64,000 bases of DNA from assembly GCA_900175165.2 (NCBI GenBank), contig FWWN02000671.1, positions 125,198 through 189,197 on the forward strand, given 5' to 3'. Both the position numbers and the translations under genes were made by a program. Below the pieces are notes generated by a model. It was not told the DNA's origin. It saw nothing but the letters and a program-made list of their open reading frames with translations, and did not search any database. Position 1 is the first letter of the stretch. Every line of letters starts with the position of its first letter. Shown here piece by piece: positions 22,946-34,239 of this stretch. The DNA is from Rhizomucor pusillus. Its lineage: Eukaryota; Mucoromycota; Mucoromycetes; Mucorales; Lichtheimiaceae.

Positions 22946-23840
22946 ATGTTACCGTTACTATTTGGTGCATTTTTAGCGGCTTCGTTGGTGCAAGCGACCC
23001 AGGTGGTCGTCAACTGTACGTGGCCGTGTCCTGTGGAGGGACAAGTTTGTGTGGTTACAAATATTTCTGTCCAGTGCGACCGTCAACAAAATTCACAGTA
23101 AGCAACGCGGCACACAAAGCGTTCATTGTTTATTGTAAGTTAACCGTTTGTGCCTTAGATGGGTCCTACCGCAACCTACACGCTCGCCGATCTTTGTGGG
23201 CGAAACTGCTCGCAAGTATACACCGTGCGTCACACCGCCCAACCCGATCCTTCCAGAAACCAACTCGTCATCTACTGCTATTCACGCGAATCAGTCCATC
23301 ATCTCGTGGCCACCAACGGACCACAAACGCCCCTTCGATGCATACCTCAGCGACTGCGTCTCCGGTACATTTTGTTCTTCCTCGCACGTTTGCATCCAGC
23401 ATTACTCAGACGGTGAACCGTGCCAGTCAACAAACCAGTGCAACGCAGAAACCAGCCAATGTTACAACGGCTTCTGCACAAACATGGCTACCGACAATCC
23501 GTGGGCTGAAAAACAATCCGACTCGAAATCACACACAGCCATCATTGTTGCTATCGTGATAGGCATACTCATCTTGCTGGCTGTGCCCGCAGCTGCATGC
23601 TATTATTATCATCGTCGTCGCAAACATCCTCTATCCCAAATCTTTGACAAACAGCATCCTCCTGCATCGTCATCGCCGCCGCATCTGCCACCACCTGCAT
23701 CCCACATTATCCTGTCCGACGAACCAGCCAGCAGCACACCCACCATGCAACAGCAAGCATTGCAGTACCAGCTCCAGCGGTGGCAAAACGCCCATGAATC
23801 AAAGGATATCCATCCACCTCCTCCGCCTTACACCCCGTGA
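22946..23840 (+). CDS. Single-pass (type I) membrane protein, Cys-rich ectodomain, PPPY tail
   Basis: Two exons (22946-23097, 23159-23840) give 277 residues. MLPLLFGAFLAASLVQA is a signal peptide. The ectodomain is Cys-rich in two clusters (CTWPCPVEGQVC and later CVSGTFCSSSHVC, then CQSTNQC with CYNGFC), with several NxS/T sites. A membrane helix lies near residues 185-207 (AIIVAIVIGILILLAVPAAA). It is followed by a basic stop-transfer (HRRRK) and a Pro-rich cytoplasmic tail of about 65 residues. The tail ends PPPPPYTP, which contains a PPxY motif, the known ligand of WW domains such as those of Nedd4/Rsp5 ubiquitin ligases. I do not recognise the family. A cell-surface or vacuole-bound receptor or adaptor is a reasonable guess only. 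Confidence 0.65.
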
Positions 23841-24008
23841 TTGTTACTTTGTTCCTTTACTTTGTAAATTATTGAATGCCCGTACTTCGTTTCTGTAAAT
23901 ACTTTTCGGACGAGCTTTTTCTTTCTCTTCCTCTTTGTGTTGTTTATTTGTGTATGAATGAATTAGAGAAGAAACAAGTTTGTTTTGGTTCCGTTTCCTT
24001 TTTCTTTT

Positions 24009-26447
24009 TTACTTTTTCAATGAAGAATGTGTTGACTGAGGTAGTTTCGGCGTCAGTCCACCGCGGTATCGACTGATGGTTATAGCCAATCCGGATGACG
24101 AGGATGCAGTAGATGCTTGCCTGTCCAGTTTTGGACGTCCGTGGTCGCTCTCGTCCTCGTCATATTCTTGAATATCTGGATAGAAATCATGCTGATGGCT
24201 GTATGACATGTCGTCAGAAAGGCAGGAACTAGGACGATCTTGGTATCTGGGAAAAACAGGTGAAGCTAAAGGGGTGTTGTAGTCATGTTGGTTATGGGCA
24301 GGATACGGAAGCAGTGACGTGGAATATGAGGGCTTTCCATGCATCAGCGGTTCAAAGTTTGGCTGAGCAAGATGCTGGTGGGATGTTCGTCTTGGAGATA
24401 ATGGGACGGGTTGATGGGATACTCGGCGTGATGGAGGTGGTGGTTGCTGGTTATTTGGGTCGGCGTGCGTTTCATTAATTTTACCATTCTTGTTATTACC
24501 GGCGTTCCTATCTAGCTGCGAGACGGTTACACTCTTGGATCTTCGACGAGTAAGACCGTGTGTCAAACTAGACAAAGAGGATGATAACTTTTGAATCGAT
24601 TTACGCAAACGATCCTAATAGATACATATCACTCAATATATGTATTGCAGATTCAAATCAGGAAACGCGTACCATGATGGTCACCGCGTGAGTGACTTCT
24701 TCATCTGTAACTTCCACAGCCTTGTATCGCCGCGGGTCCGCTTCGTCCCACCATGCTTGTGGCTCCTGTAAATCCTCGATAACCCATGGATGATGCTGTA
24801 AATCATTTTAGTATAATCTGCAAATAAACATTGAAGATCCTTCTTGTTACCTTTACATCTTCCAAGGTTATGCGCTCCTCGGGATTTTTGGTCAGCAGCT
24901 TTCGTAAAAGGTCTTTAAGCTCTTCTGGTATATCGAATCCAATTTCCTCTGGGTCTGGAAATTTGAGTGGCTCGTTAGGAATTACGTCGAAAAGTTCAAA
25001 CTCGGTAGCTGCTGTGAAGGGGCATCGTCCAAAAACCAAGCAATATAATGTGACGCCCAGTGCCCATACATCAATGGCTTTTGTGATACGTGGTCGCTGA
25101 TGATTATGTGGTTGCTGTTCTGTGTGACTTTGAATATGATGATCGTTTCCATCGCCGTTGACGTCAAAGGTGGGACTAAGTGGTGTATCTCCAGCTGAAC
25201 AAAGTTCTGGCGCGAAAAAAGCGGGAGTGCCGGCTGTTTCCGCAAGCTCCCGATCGATTCGGTGACAGTTTTCATCTGATCTGTGAGCCATTGCTACAGA
25301 TTCATCGCCAGCTAGTAACTCGTTGAAATATGAAACTCCAAAATCTGAAATTTTGACAATGTGGTCGGCACTAAGCAACAAGTTAGCTGGTTTGATATCA
25401 CGATGAATAATGCCTTGATAGTGCAGATAATCCAGGCCGCTCACGACGTCTCGGAACACAGCGCGAGTTTCGTCAAGAGTAAGTACTGGCATCTCATTCT
25501 CGTCACGCCACTCGATCTCTCCACCTTCCATGTATTCCAGCGCTAAGCAAAGCTAGTATATGAGTAAAATCTGCAATGTAAAAAGGAAATAGAACATACC
25601 CATATAAATTTTTCGACTGGCAGGATCATCAATGACTTCGCGCAATTTGACAACGTGGGGATGAGCGCACTTTTTAAGGATTGCAATTTCTCTCCGTATT
25701 TTCTGTTCATTCTCTCTGTACTGGGGCAGATCTGCAATTTTCTTCAAGTTATCGAGGCCACCTCGCACATGCTGTTGACTGTTGCCGCGGAGTAGGCTGT
25801 AGCCTAGCTGCCGTCGCCGGGTCCGCTTATCGACAATCTTGATAGCCTAAAAGGAAAAGAACGAGTTTAATTTGCTGTCGTGAATGGTAGCTATTAGCAG
25901 AGAAAACAAAATAAAATCATACCACAAGCTCTCCTGTTTCAATATCCTCTGCCAATTTCACTTTTCCATGCACTCCTCTTCCAATTTCTCTAATGATCAT
26001 GTATTTGTTGATAACTTTGTTGCCCGTTGCAGGGTCGTAGTCTTTGTTGATTGTATTTGTCATGACAACGTCGTTGGTATATTGAATTGGTGGTGGAGGT
26101 GGTGGGCGGGGGGTTGATGGTGTGGATGGGTTTTTTGAGAAGGAGAACTTGCGTATGCGCCGTGCAATACCGCTCGTTGCGTCGTGGTCTTCACCCTGTG
26201 CTGACAAATCTTTGGAGCGACGGAGCGAGCGTCTCTTTTCAGTGGTGGAGGAAGGGTTTCCAGGTTTGCCTGGGACAAGACTGTCAGCGCTTCTCCATGG
26301 CGTCAAGGTATGGCCGGTGAGGAGCATTGACAGCCGGTTCTTCTCACCGGTCTCAGCGCCGTCTGGTATACTTGTTCGTCTTTGTGAGAGATATGCTGGT
26401 GATGGTTGCTCTGGAAAGCTGGCAATGTCAGTGGTCGGCTGCTGCAT
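24009..26447 (-). CDS. Ser/Thr protein kinase, CaMKK / SNF1-activating kinase type
   Basis: Likely an upstream kinase of SNF1/AMPK (SAK1/TOS3/ELM1 or Ssp1-like). A disordered N-terminus of about 150 residues is rich in Ser/Pro. The kinase domain then follows in exons: glycine loop IGRGVHGKVKLAED, catalytic loop HRDIKPANLLL, DFG as ISDFGVSYF, and activation segment ETAGTPAFFAPELC with the AGTPAFFAPE signature of this family. A long insertion of about 45 residues (Asn/Asp/His-rich) sits after the APE motif. The domain closes near DLLRKLLTKNPEERITL. The tail (24009-24608) is basic, then disordered, with phospho-site-like Ser/Arg motifs such as SRRVSHQ. At least four introns of about 60 nt. Assignment to the CaMKK group rests on the activation segment; the paralogue is not resolved. 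Confidence 0.85.
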
Positions 26448-27673
26448 CAGCTTCTAAGGAAAGAGGAAGAGAGGGGGAGCAAAGGCGTGGTGACACCATT
26501 TCGTCGATCCCATCTTTTTTCTGGTGTGAAATTGGAATTCAGCAATCTTGTCTGCTTTGTTCTTGCTTTTCCTTTCCAAAAAACCGACGGAAACCGACGG
26601 ACCTGAAGCGTCTGTGGTCAATTCAGCGAATAAGAGTGTGAGAAGTCCAAACATTTTCTAATAGCACTGTAAGACAGTCTGGTAGAATGACGAACTGGAA
26701 CATATTTCGTCGTATAAACTGTGATATTGAGCGACTTCTGGATGCCCATCGCTTGCATACGCGCTCCACAGCTTTCTGTGGAATATCAAAAGTTGCTTTA
26801 TGTATCTCAGCATTTCTTCTTGTTTCGTAAGGAGCGATGCTCTGTCCAACAACTACTTGCCGGAGTGTATAAAATTAATCTCTTGTATTATGTTTTTGAA
26901 TCAAATCAACTTTGAAATCATGACACAGCGGAGAGGTCAAAAGGATAGCCGTAAAGACGCGCAAAAAGTTGACAAGGTCTTTGCTTGAAATTTTACGCGT
27001 CTCTTCCCCGTTCACCTTCTTTATAATGAATATCCTCAAAAGAGAACCTAAGCATATGAATACCAAGAAAAAGCGTATATCACGAACCTCCAAATCCTGT
27101 AAGGGATATGGATACAGCTTCGGTGACGGAACTCGGGATGTCACCCGCACCTGTAGCTTAAAGCCACTTCTAAGGCCACAGTATCATCACTTGATAGTAC
27201 GTCGATATTTGATTTGCAGTACATTTATTTCGTATGAACAGAGTATATAGGATACATTTGTTCAAGTGGCAAAAGGTAATACCTTGTACATGTGCGATGC
27301 TTGGAATCTGGCAAACCTTCATATACGAAAATATTTGGATAATCCAAACGACTTTTCAGTTGATCGCCATTTACATCCCAGACTTTCTTCGCAACGTGCT
27401 ACCGATTGTGCGGTGTGCTCATCGATCACGACGTGGAAGACCTCGTAAGGATGCTTAAGTACATGCCTTGATAAGCTTTGGAACTCACCGCCATCCAACC
27501 CAGCCATCCAGCCGTCGAAGTCCTGCATGGGTCGACGATTTGCACACAACTTTCAGTTCCTTCCAACAATGTCGGAGGCAACCTGATAACGGTGGTTTGT
27601 GAACGATATTTGACATGGAGCTGCAATAAAATGCTGATGGCTAGATTTAGCACCGCTATATGACATTCCAAAC
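26448..27673. other. Gene-poor region between the kinase and the Fanzor gene
   Basis: Holds the kinase promoter and about 1 kb of unassigned DNA. Two pieces look partly coding: minus 26658-26810, a peptide ending HPEVAQYHSLYDEIC before FYQTVLQCY, and plus 27266-27448, beginning LYMCDAWNLANLHIRKYL. Neither can be joined to a gene or placed in a family, so they may be decayed mobile-element sequence. Confidence 0.4.
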
Positions 27674-30391
27674 ATGGATAATACACTTAAAAGTGTTCTC
27701 GCAGACCGGTACGCTCGACAAGTTTTGCAAAGTAATATCTGCATATATTTCGCACATAAAACTAGTTGCTTATATTATAAATGTCTGCAGACGTAAAAGA
27801 GCATATCACCAGAAATATTCCTCGTTATATGCAAAACACATGTGAAAAATATTGCGAAATTATACGTGACAACTACGGAGATCTCTTTCCTGGCACAGAA
27901 CACGCGATTGGTAACGCATGACTTTCTATCATTGATGATAGTGTATTAATCTTACTTGTAGCTAAACAGTGGACCGCAAGCATAATGAATCATTCCGCCA
28001 CACCACCTGCAGAATTCGACGATTATATCAATTTACAAGATGCATACATGTATGTACCAAAATACAGGATGTATTTTTATTAGTTCAATTATTAATCCAT
28101 AAAGGTTTAGGGAAATGCATCAGCAATATGAAGACATTTGACTGAAATTGACCTAATTGCCTACAGCCAAGGACGCTCCAGAGGGATAACGACACAATTC
28201 TTAATTGGTGTCACTCGTTTTAGTCGCTGGTTATCGGAAGTAGTACATGCAATCGAAGGAAGAACCTGGTCCCTGTTCCCCCTGGGAAGCCAGCAGATCA
28301 GGTTCTTTGACATTGATACAAGATGTCTATGGGCGTTACTGCGATCGTCGTTCCTACAGGACAGAAGCCAGGCATTCCCGCCGAGGTTAATAACTGCGAA
28401 CCATAGATTCGTCTCCTTGCCGAACTTCGAACAAGATCATCGATCCCTGGTCCGCAAACAGGAATTCTGGGAAGATATTATGGACATCGATCATATCCAG
28501 CGCCGTCGATGGTGGTATGGAGCATCAGGTATACGTCTTTTTGATATCTGATCGTTTCAAGCGCTAAGATATTTACATGCCTCTACAGCAGAGAACCTTG
28601 CAGGTTCACCGATTAGATTTGCATTCTTCATAAGAACCGACGGTTACACTGCCCACGCTTTATTCGAGAGACCCAAGACGAACAATGGAGGTAAAAATAA
28701 TTTGTTAAAACAGTTGATGTTGCAGCAGCTAATACCTATCGTGGCAGAGGAATATCCCGCAACCAGAAACGAATTACAAAAGCTCCTTAGAGACATGGAC
28801 GTAGGAGCTTGGCAAACAGGGATATATCACTTATCTAAACGGCCTCAGGGTCTCGATGCCATCCACCTTCAGAATAGCCGAATCGTCGGCATTGATCCGG
28901 GTAAGCTTCGATACCGAACGAGAGAGGCATACTTTACGATCTGTCGTGGTTAGGAAAAAGGACCTTTATAACTGGCGTCTCCGACGAGCAGCCAATTGCT
29001 CGCAACAATATCATCGAAATTCCAGGCCGGTTTTATCAGTAAGTAGAAACACATAACTATCTAATCATGTTTCAATTCGTTGAAGCTAACTGCGCTGCTT
29101 AAAGCATCAGATCAAGTAAATAGGAACAAATTACAAGAAAATAAGGATCGTGAAAATCCAATATCGAAATGGAATACGAGCAATTACAGCAGCATCCACC
29201 CAGCGTTCCGACGTTTCTCGAATTTCAAGACTATATCACAACATTGAGCCACTGCCATCAGAAAGTAGTAAAACCTGCTCTAGTTTGGGCATGTTATGTA
29301 CAAATATGATCCAATAGTTACTTACGGATTTGTGTAGCTTGTTGACATTCAACAATCGTTTCAAACATAGATAGCATCGTCAAACCTTGCATTCGGCAAG
29401 GCAGTCCGTTCAAGCGGCCATTATACAGGAATTATTGGGACATACTCCAGCAAACATGCCTGTAAGTCATGTTGGTCTATTTGGAAGCTGATTACAAAAT
29501 TGGTATCTAGCGCTCGCATATAAAATTTATCCATACAACTAGCAAGCGAGACCGGAAACTCGCTCGAAGACTCGAGAGAAGGATAGCTTCAGCGAACGGC
29601 TGGGAGAGAGACCATCGACCGTGCATTATAGCTTTGGGAAGCGCCAACATTCCTCATATGAAGACATTCAGTCCATTACCACAGTGGGTATGTTGGGCTA
29701 CGTAAGCAGGCACTGCATTCATCTAACAAATTGAAAAATCATGATACATAGCTTTTCGCGAAGAATCTGGCACGACACGTGTTGGTCGACTTTGTCGACG
29801 AATACAAGACCAGCATTACATGCGCATTCGACAACAACGAACTAATTCCATGCAGAGACATGAATAGTTTTCAATGCGAACACAAGTACGTACTCAACTG
29901 TTTTGGCTGCTACGAAGTGAATTGACTAACCATTTGGGCGGATAATAGGAAGACAAGATTCCGTTCTCTGGCGGGGTTGAACAATGGAAGAGGAAGGAAA
30001 AAGCTTGCGTGCAAAGATGAGGATCCATCGAGCGAATGCCCGGATGCGAGACTGATACTATCGGATAAGCCTTCCTTTGCACCTTTGGAAAGAGAGCAAA
30101 TCTCATACATTCAAAGGTCAAGAAGTGTACGGGCTAAAAGTATGCCTCAACCACGATGGACGCCGAACAGTAAGCCTATGATGAAATGTTAGTATATGCA
30201 CCGATGGTGACTAACTTGAAGTGGGTCACGTTCTTAAGGTCTTTAATCGAGATATCAATGCCGCTATACAAATTCGGCGAATTCTCCGTCTATACATGGA
30301 GACCAACGGGGCGACTGCAGGCTCTAACGAGAGGACAGTGATGGAGCTGTCCAGAGTTATTAGATGGGCTGTAAGTAACAGAGGATTATAA
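27674..30391 (+). CDS. Fanzor-type RuvC nuclease (eukaryotic TnpB homologue), 13 exons, one apparent 1-nt frameshift
   Basis: Fanzors are eukaryotic homologues of TnpB; characterised members are RNA-guided DNA nucleases carried by transposable elements. Exons following splice phase: 27674-27731, 27791-27910, 27962-28049, 28167-28528, 28589-28900, 28954-29038, 29124-29297, 29375-29461, 29511-29687, 29752-29885, 29949-30008, 30070-30169, 30239-30391. This gives about 636 residues. Motifs in order: QGRSRGITTQFL; FFIRTDGYTAHALFE; RuvC-I VGIDPGKRTFITGV, spanning an intron; PSVPTFLEFQDYI; VDEYKTSITC; a Cys/His cluster with VCLNHDG; RuvC-III VFNRDINAAIQIRRI. Exon 7 is one base short of frame near 29200 (in a CCACCC run), so the copy may be recently broken or the base may be missing from the assembly. 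The last exon may instead splice at 30371. Family assignment is good; activity is untested. Confidence 0.75.
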
Positions 30392-31256
30392 GATCGCAAT
30401 TGCAGTGCTTGACCCCAGATATATTAGAAACGCTTCAAAAACACTAGCATGCTTTGTAGAAAGGTTTATATATTTTCTTACGCTACCGAATTTCATGCAA
30501 TGGAGCCATAGTCATTGTAAATCCATATAGAAAATCGACGTTGCTACCTGGTTTTTTCCTTCAAATTCTGCGCCTGGAATGGGACATTTTGCACTTGGTC
30601 TTTGTCTATGTTTGGGTTCATGGACGAATCCTTTTACGTACCTGTCATATCCATTCTGTAGTTTTGCCCTTGAGAAAAGACCAAGATATGAATCCGTAGG
30701 CTGCAGCGCGATCAACGGATCTCCTGTTTGCAGGTTTCCAAATTACTCTACGGTTTTCGTTACCTATTTTCATTGTTTGTGATATGAGGTCCTGATAAGC
30801 TCCTTGCACGTGAGTCTGCGATGCCCTCTTGGTTGCTAGTTGAACGCATTCATTCAGCTATTAGCAAATAGAGATTATTCCCAACTTTCCATCTACAAGC
30901 TTTTGCAGTGCTTTAAATCATTCCACTGTTAGAGTGCAGTTTTGTGTTGCGGCTTTCGCCTTTCACTAACGGATAAGGAGGATACCATTGACAAGCCAAA
31001 TATATTCATACAATGCGGGTGTCCCTGAGTTTCAGACCACGAACGGCCTTCATAATACTCCATAATTGAAAGCAATTATCTCAAGCAAATTCCTCCAAAA
31101 TTTGTTTGCAGTGGCAAAACCTAAATGTACTGATTTTAAGATATGCATAGCAGTAGTAGTCACGTTCTACATAGTCCAAAGCATTCAATACTATCACTCG
31201 ACAGAGAAATACAGGCAATCACATGTATATTTACAGATTCGTCGATTCCTACTCTC
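30392..31256. other. Downstream flank of the Fanzor gene; possible guide-RNA region
   Basis: About 865 bp without a convincing gene. In characterised Fanzors the guide (omega) RNA is made from the 3' end of the gene and its flank, so if one exists it should begin around or after 30.3 kb. I see no diagnostic structure by eye and no confident terminal repeat. Open frames here (for example minus 30512-30715) have no recognisable family. Confidence 0.3.
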
Positions 31257-33042
31257 TTATTCCAAAAGTTCTAAATGGCCTTTAATGGCGCCGCCAACGC
31301 TAACACGGTCAATTAAAAAGGTATCGTGACCGAACATGGCATCCAATTCATAATATGTCACGTGCTTGTTGCCGCTTGCTCGCAAGCATTCAGCAATTTC
31401 CTTCTGCTGCCACACAGGGAAGAGGATATCCGACTGCGCGCCCAGTACCAACGTTGGCATTTTAATGCCTTTCATGCCGTCAATCAGGTCCTGAACAGCT
31501 GGATCAGTTTGCGACAAGGAAGTCAGCGCTGGTCGCGTTTTCTTTGTTTCCGGAGGTTCGACGACCGCAGCATCATGCATTTCGAGCGCGGACTGCTGGT
31601 TAATAGTTTGTTGCTTGTGGAGGATCTGATCAATCTTGTGCGCGTTGCGTCGTCGCTGTTCCGCTAAAGCATCCGTCGCAGACCGAGACATGTCGAAGAT
31701 ATCCATCGCTTTTGAAATGTACAGGAGAGAATTGGCATCATATTGCAGGCAGAAACGCTCTCCCTGATGGTCAAGGTACGTCTCGATCAAGAAATCAGGA
31801 CACAAGGCTGGTGTTTGGTTTTCCTGTGCCCGCTTTCTTCCAAACCGAAGCTCCCACTCTGGTCCTGATCGATAGCTAGACAGATAACTCGCTTAGTCTT
31901 CACTGTAGTAGAACAATATATGCTTGAATATCGTACCTGATGGTCGCAATTTCTCGAGCAAGCTTCATGCCAATGTGTGGAGGAACACCCTTGTAATAGA
32001 ATCCTTTGTTCCAGTTCGGGTCTGCCATCAACACTGCAAATTCGCGTTTAGTTACCGAAATATGCACGGATATCTCTCATGATCATTGTCTACCTTGCCG
32101 TTGGGTATGTCGCAATGCAATAGAGTATGGATGAGAGCGGGCACATGCTGATACGCTGACGAGTCTCTTTATACGATCAGGGAACAGATGGGCCGCAGCA
32201 ATTGACTAGAATCAAATATATGTTCGAGTTATATACAGGAAAGTCGCTTGCTACAGCAGATCACGATTTACCTGCATTCCACCCATACTGCTGCCTACAC
32301 TTGCATGCAATTTTTCGATTCCAAGGTGATCCAGAAGCAAGAATTGAGCACGGACCATATCAAATATGGTGATGATGGGGAATCTCGTCGCGTACCGCTC
32401 GCCATCAGCTGGATCAATCGAGCTGGGTCCGGTAGAGCCATAGCATCCGCCGATGACGTTCGTACAGATAACGAAGAATTTGTTTGTGTCAATGTATGAA
32501 CCAGGACCGATGAACTCTTCCCACCATCCAGGTTTCATGTTCTTTGCGTGCGATTTAGCGTGCGAGGAAGCCGACAAACCGGTGTGGATTAAAATCGCAT
32601 TGTCTCGTTTTTCATTCAGTTTTCCCCAAGTTTCATATGCAATCTTAAACTTTGGTAAAATGCCTCCGTGGTCGAGAAGGAAAGGGTGAGGGTATTCGAA
32701 CGTCTCGTAGCCCGTAACGACCTTGTCGTAGCTTGGCTCCGGTCCGTTGTCAAGCTCGGCTGTTCGAGAATTTAACTTGTCAATGCAAGGGAAGGAAAGA
32801 GGCGGATTAGAGGAGGAGGAAGAATTCGACGAGGAGTTGTTCTTTGCATTATTGTCTGGAATGCATATTGACTGTGCCACCGTGCTTTGGTATCTGCGAG
32901 CAGCAGCTAATATAAGGTAAGGTTTTGCTGTCAGAACACGCGAAGCAAGAACGTCTGACTAGAGCAACGTACTTTGTACCGCGGGACGTATCAGCACCGT
33001 CATAGGACCTAACGGTCTCTGCAGCCGGGAAAACACTCTCAT
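31257..33042 (-). CDS. MET2: Homoserine O-acetyltransferase
   Basis: Transfers acetyl from acetyl-CoA to homoserine, the committed step toward methionine in fungi. Alpha/beta-hydrolase fold. The first exon (from 33042) encodes an Arg-rich leader, [18 protein letters not shown], that looks like a mitochondrial presequence. The next has a Ser/Asn-rich linker and then [20 protein letters not shown]. The oxyanion/nucleophile region is [10 protein letters not shown], split by an intron. [20 protein letters not shown] residues follow. The catalytic Asp is in [15 protein letters not shown] and the His in [13 protein letters not shown] lid insertion (about 31500-31700) is rich in Lys, Gln and Asn. 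It could be the homoserine O-succinyltransferase-like relative, but the GGMQ and fungal context favour acetyltransferase. Introns are about 60 nt. Confidence 0.88.
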
Positions 33043-33469
33043 GTTACTCAATGCGAGAACGGTGGTGGTGTATAAGAGCGAAATATATATGCCCTTTTTC
33101 TTGTGGGGGAGATGACAAATCTAGAAAATGACGCGATGATCGTCCAATAAAATTCTTCCCACAAAGTATTGCTCTTTTTGACAGCATTTCCACTAAGCAA
33201 TTATAGCTACTTTTCTGATCATTAGGAAGCTCAGATAATGCTCTTTACGATCGTTATAATTTTATAGGTCTATATGATCTTGTGTGCGTTTCTATGGCGG
33301 CATATGTTGCTGTAATTAATGCAGAACTCCTAGAGACGAGAATAAATGTCAAGTTGATTCGGCGCTTGGATTCCCTCTTCTGTCGACATCTCGAACGTCA
33401 TTACGCGCCATCCCCAAACGAATCTCGCGCGATCAGCTTGACAGCATTCCTACCAAATCCTCCAAGCTA
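33043..33469. other. Intergenic, no gene seen
   Basis: MET2 promoter side and flank of the mariner relic. An open frame at 33282-33479 has no family resemblance. Confidence 0.4.
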
Positions 33470-33990
33470 TGCAGAATAAAAAGTCTTCCCGTGATATCGC
33501 GAAGGATTTGAAAATCATGCTACGCGCGAAGCCATAAGGCTGGATGCAAGCCAGTAATCAAGAACAAAACAATCAAATGCAACTTGATCCGACGGATCAG
33601 GCTGGCATTGGATCCAAACGCTACAGAGGCAATGCAACGACTTGGTGCCGAAAACCATGTCTCCGTTAGTCGTACGGACGTTGCGAGACATTATCGGAAG
33701 TCCAGCGTCAAGTCTCGACATAAACGAAAGACCGTCCCGTTGACCAAGGTCCGTCATCTGTTGCGTTTGCGCTAGGTACGTAGATATTGCCAGTGGTCCC
33801 CTGAAGACTGGAAAAAGGTTATCTTCCCGGACGAAATCAAGATGAACCGTTTCGTTTCAGACAGTGCCGACTATACCTGGGTTGACCCCAAGGAGAAGAG
33901 AGCACACTGCAGCAAATGTACCGGCATGATGGAGGCAGCATCATGATCTGGGGTTGCTTTTCGGTGCATAGCACGTTTTTATAAAGCTTA
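33470..33990 (+). pseudogene. Tc1/mariner transposase relic
   Basis: Blocks in different frames match Tc1/mariner (IS630-like) transposases. SSRDIAKDLKI at about 33480 belongs to the helix-turn-helix. A basic stretch ARHYRKSSVKSRHKRK lies near 33690. The catalytic-domain block WSPEDWKKVIFPDEIKMNRF, with its DE-type motif, is at about 33790. GSIMIWGCF lies at about 33940 and is the start of the second catalytic block. Stops and shifts separate them; the C-terminal third is missing. It ends about 250 bp before a Fanzor-like fragment, and Fanzors are known to be carried by mariner-type elements. Confidence 0.75.
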
Positions 33991-34239
33991 TTTTAAGCTT
34001 ATTGCAGAAAACAATGACAATAAATTCCTAGCATCACTGACACTGGTTAGTCCATAATAATGCAATGTTTGCTTTTTCATTTTTTAATTTTCCAAGCGAA
34101 AGGATTGATCGCTGGTATATTTAAACCAAACAACCACACCGTCAGAAACAATTGAGGATGTTGAAGACATTTGGATGTTTATCAGCGAATATTGAGGTCA
34201 ACGATACCAAAGAGGCGAACTTATCATTGGTGCTGTTAG

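Noticed and set aside
28138..28166. Apparent frameshift in the Fanzor gene just before QGRSRG
   Set aside because: It disappears when the intron is taken as 28050-28166 (acceptor CTACAG, branch-like CTAAT); both ends then join in phase.
30009..30069. Apparent frame change in the Fanzor gene between DEYKTS and VCLNHDG
   Set aside because: A 61-nt intron with donor GTGCAA and acceptor ATAAG restores phase.
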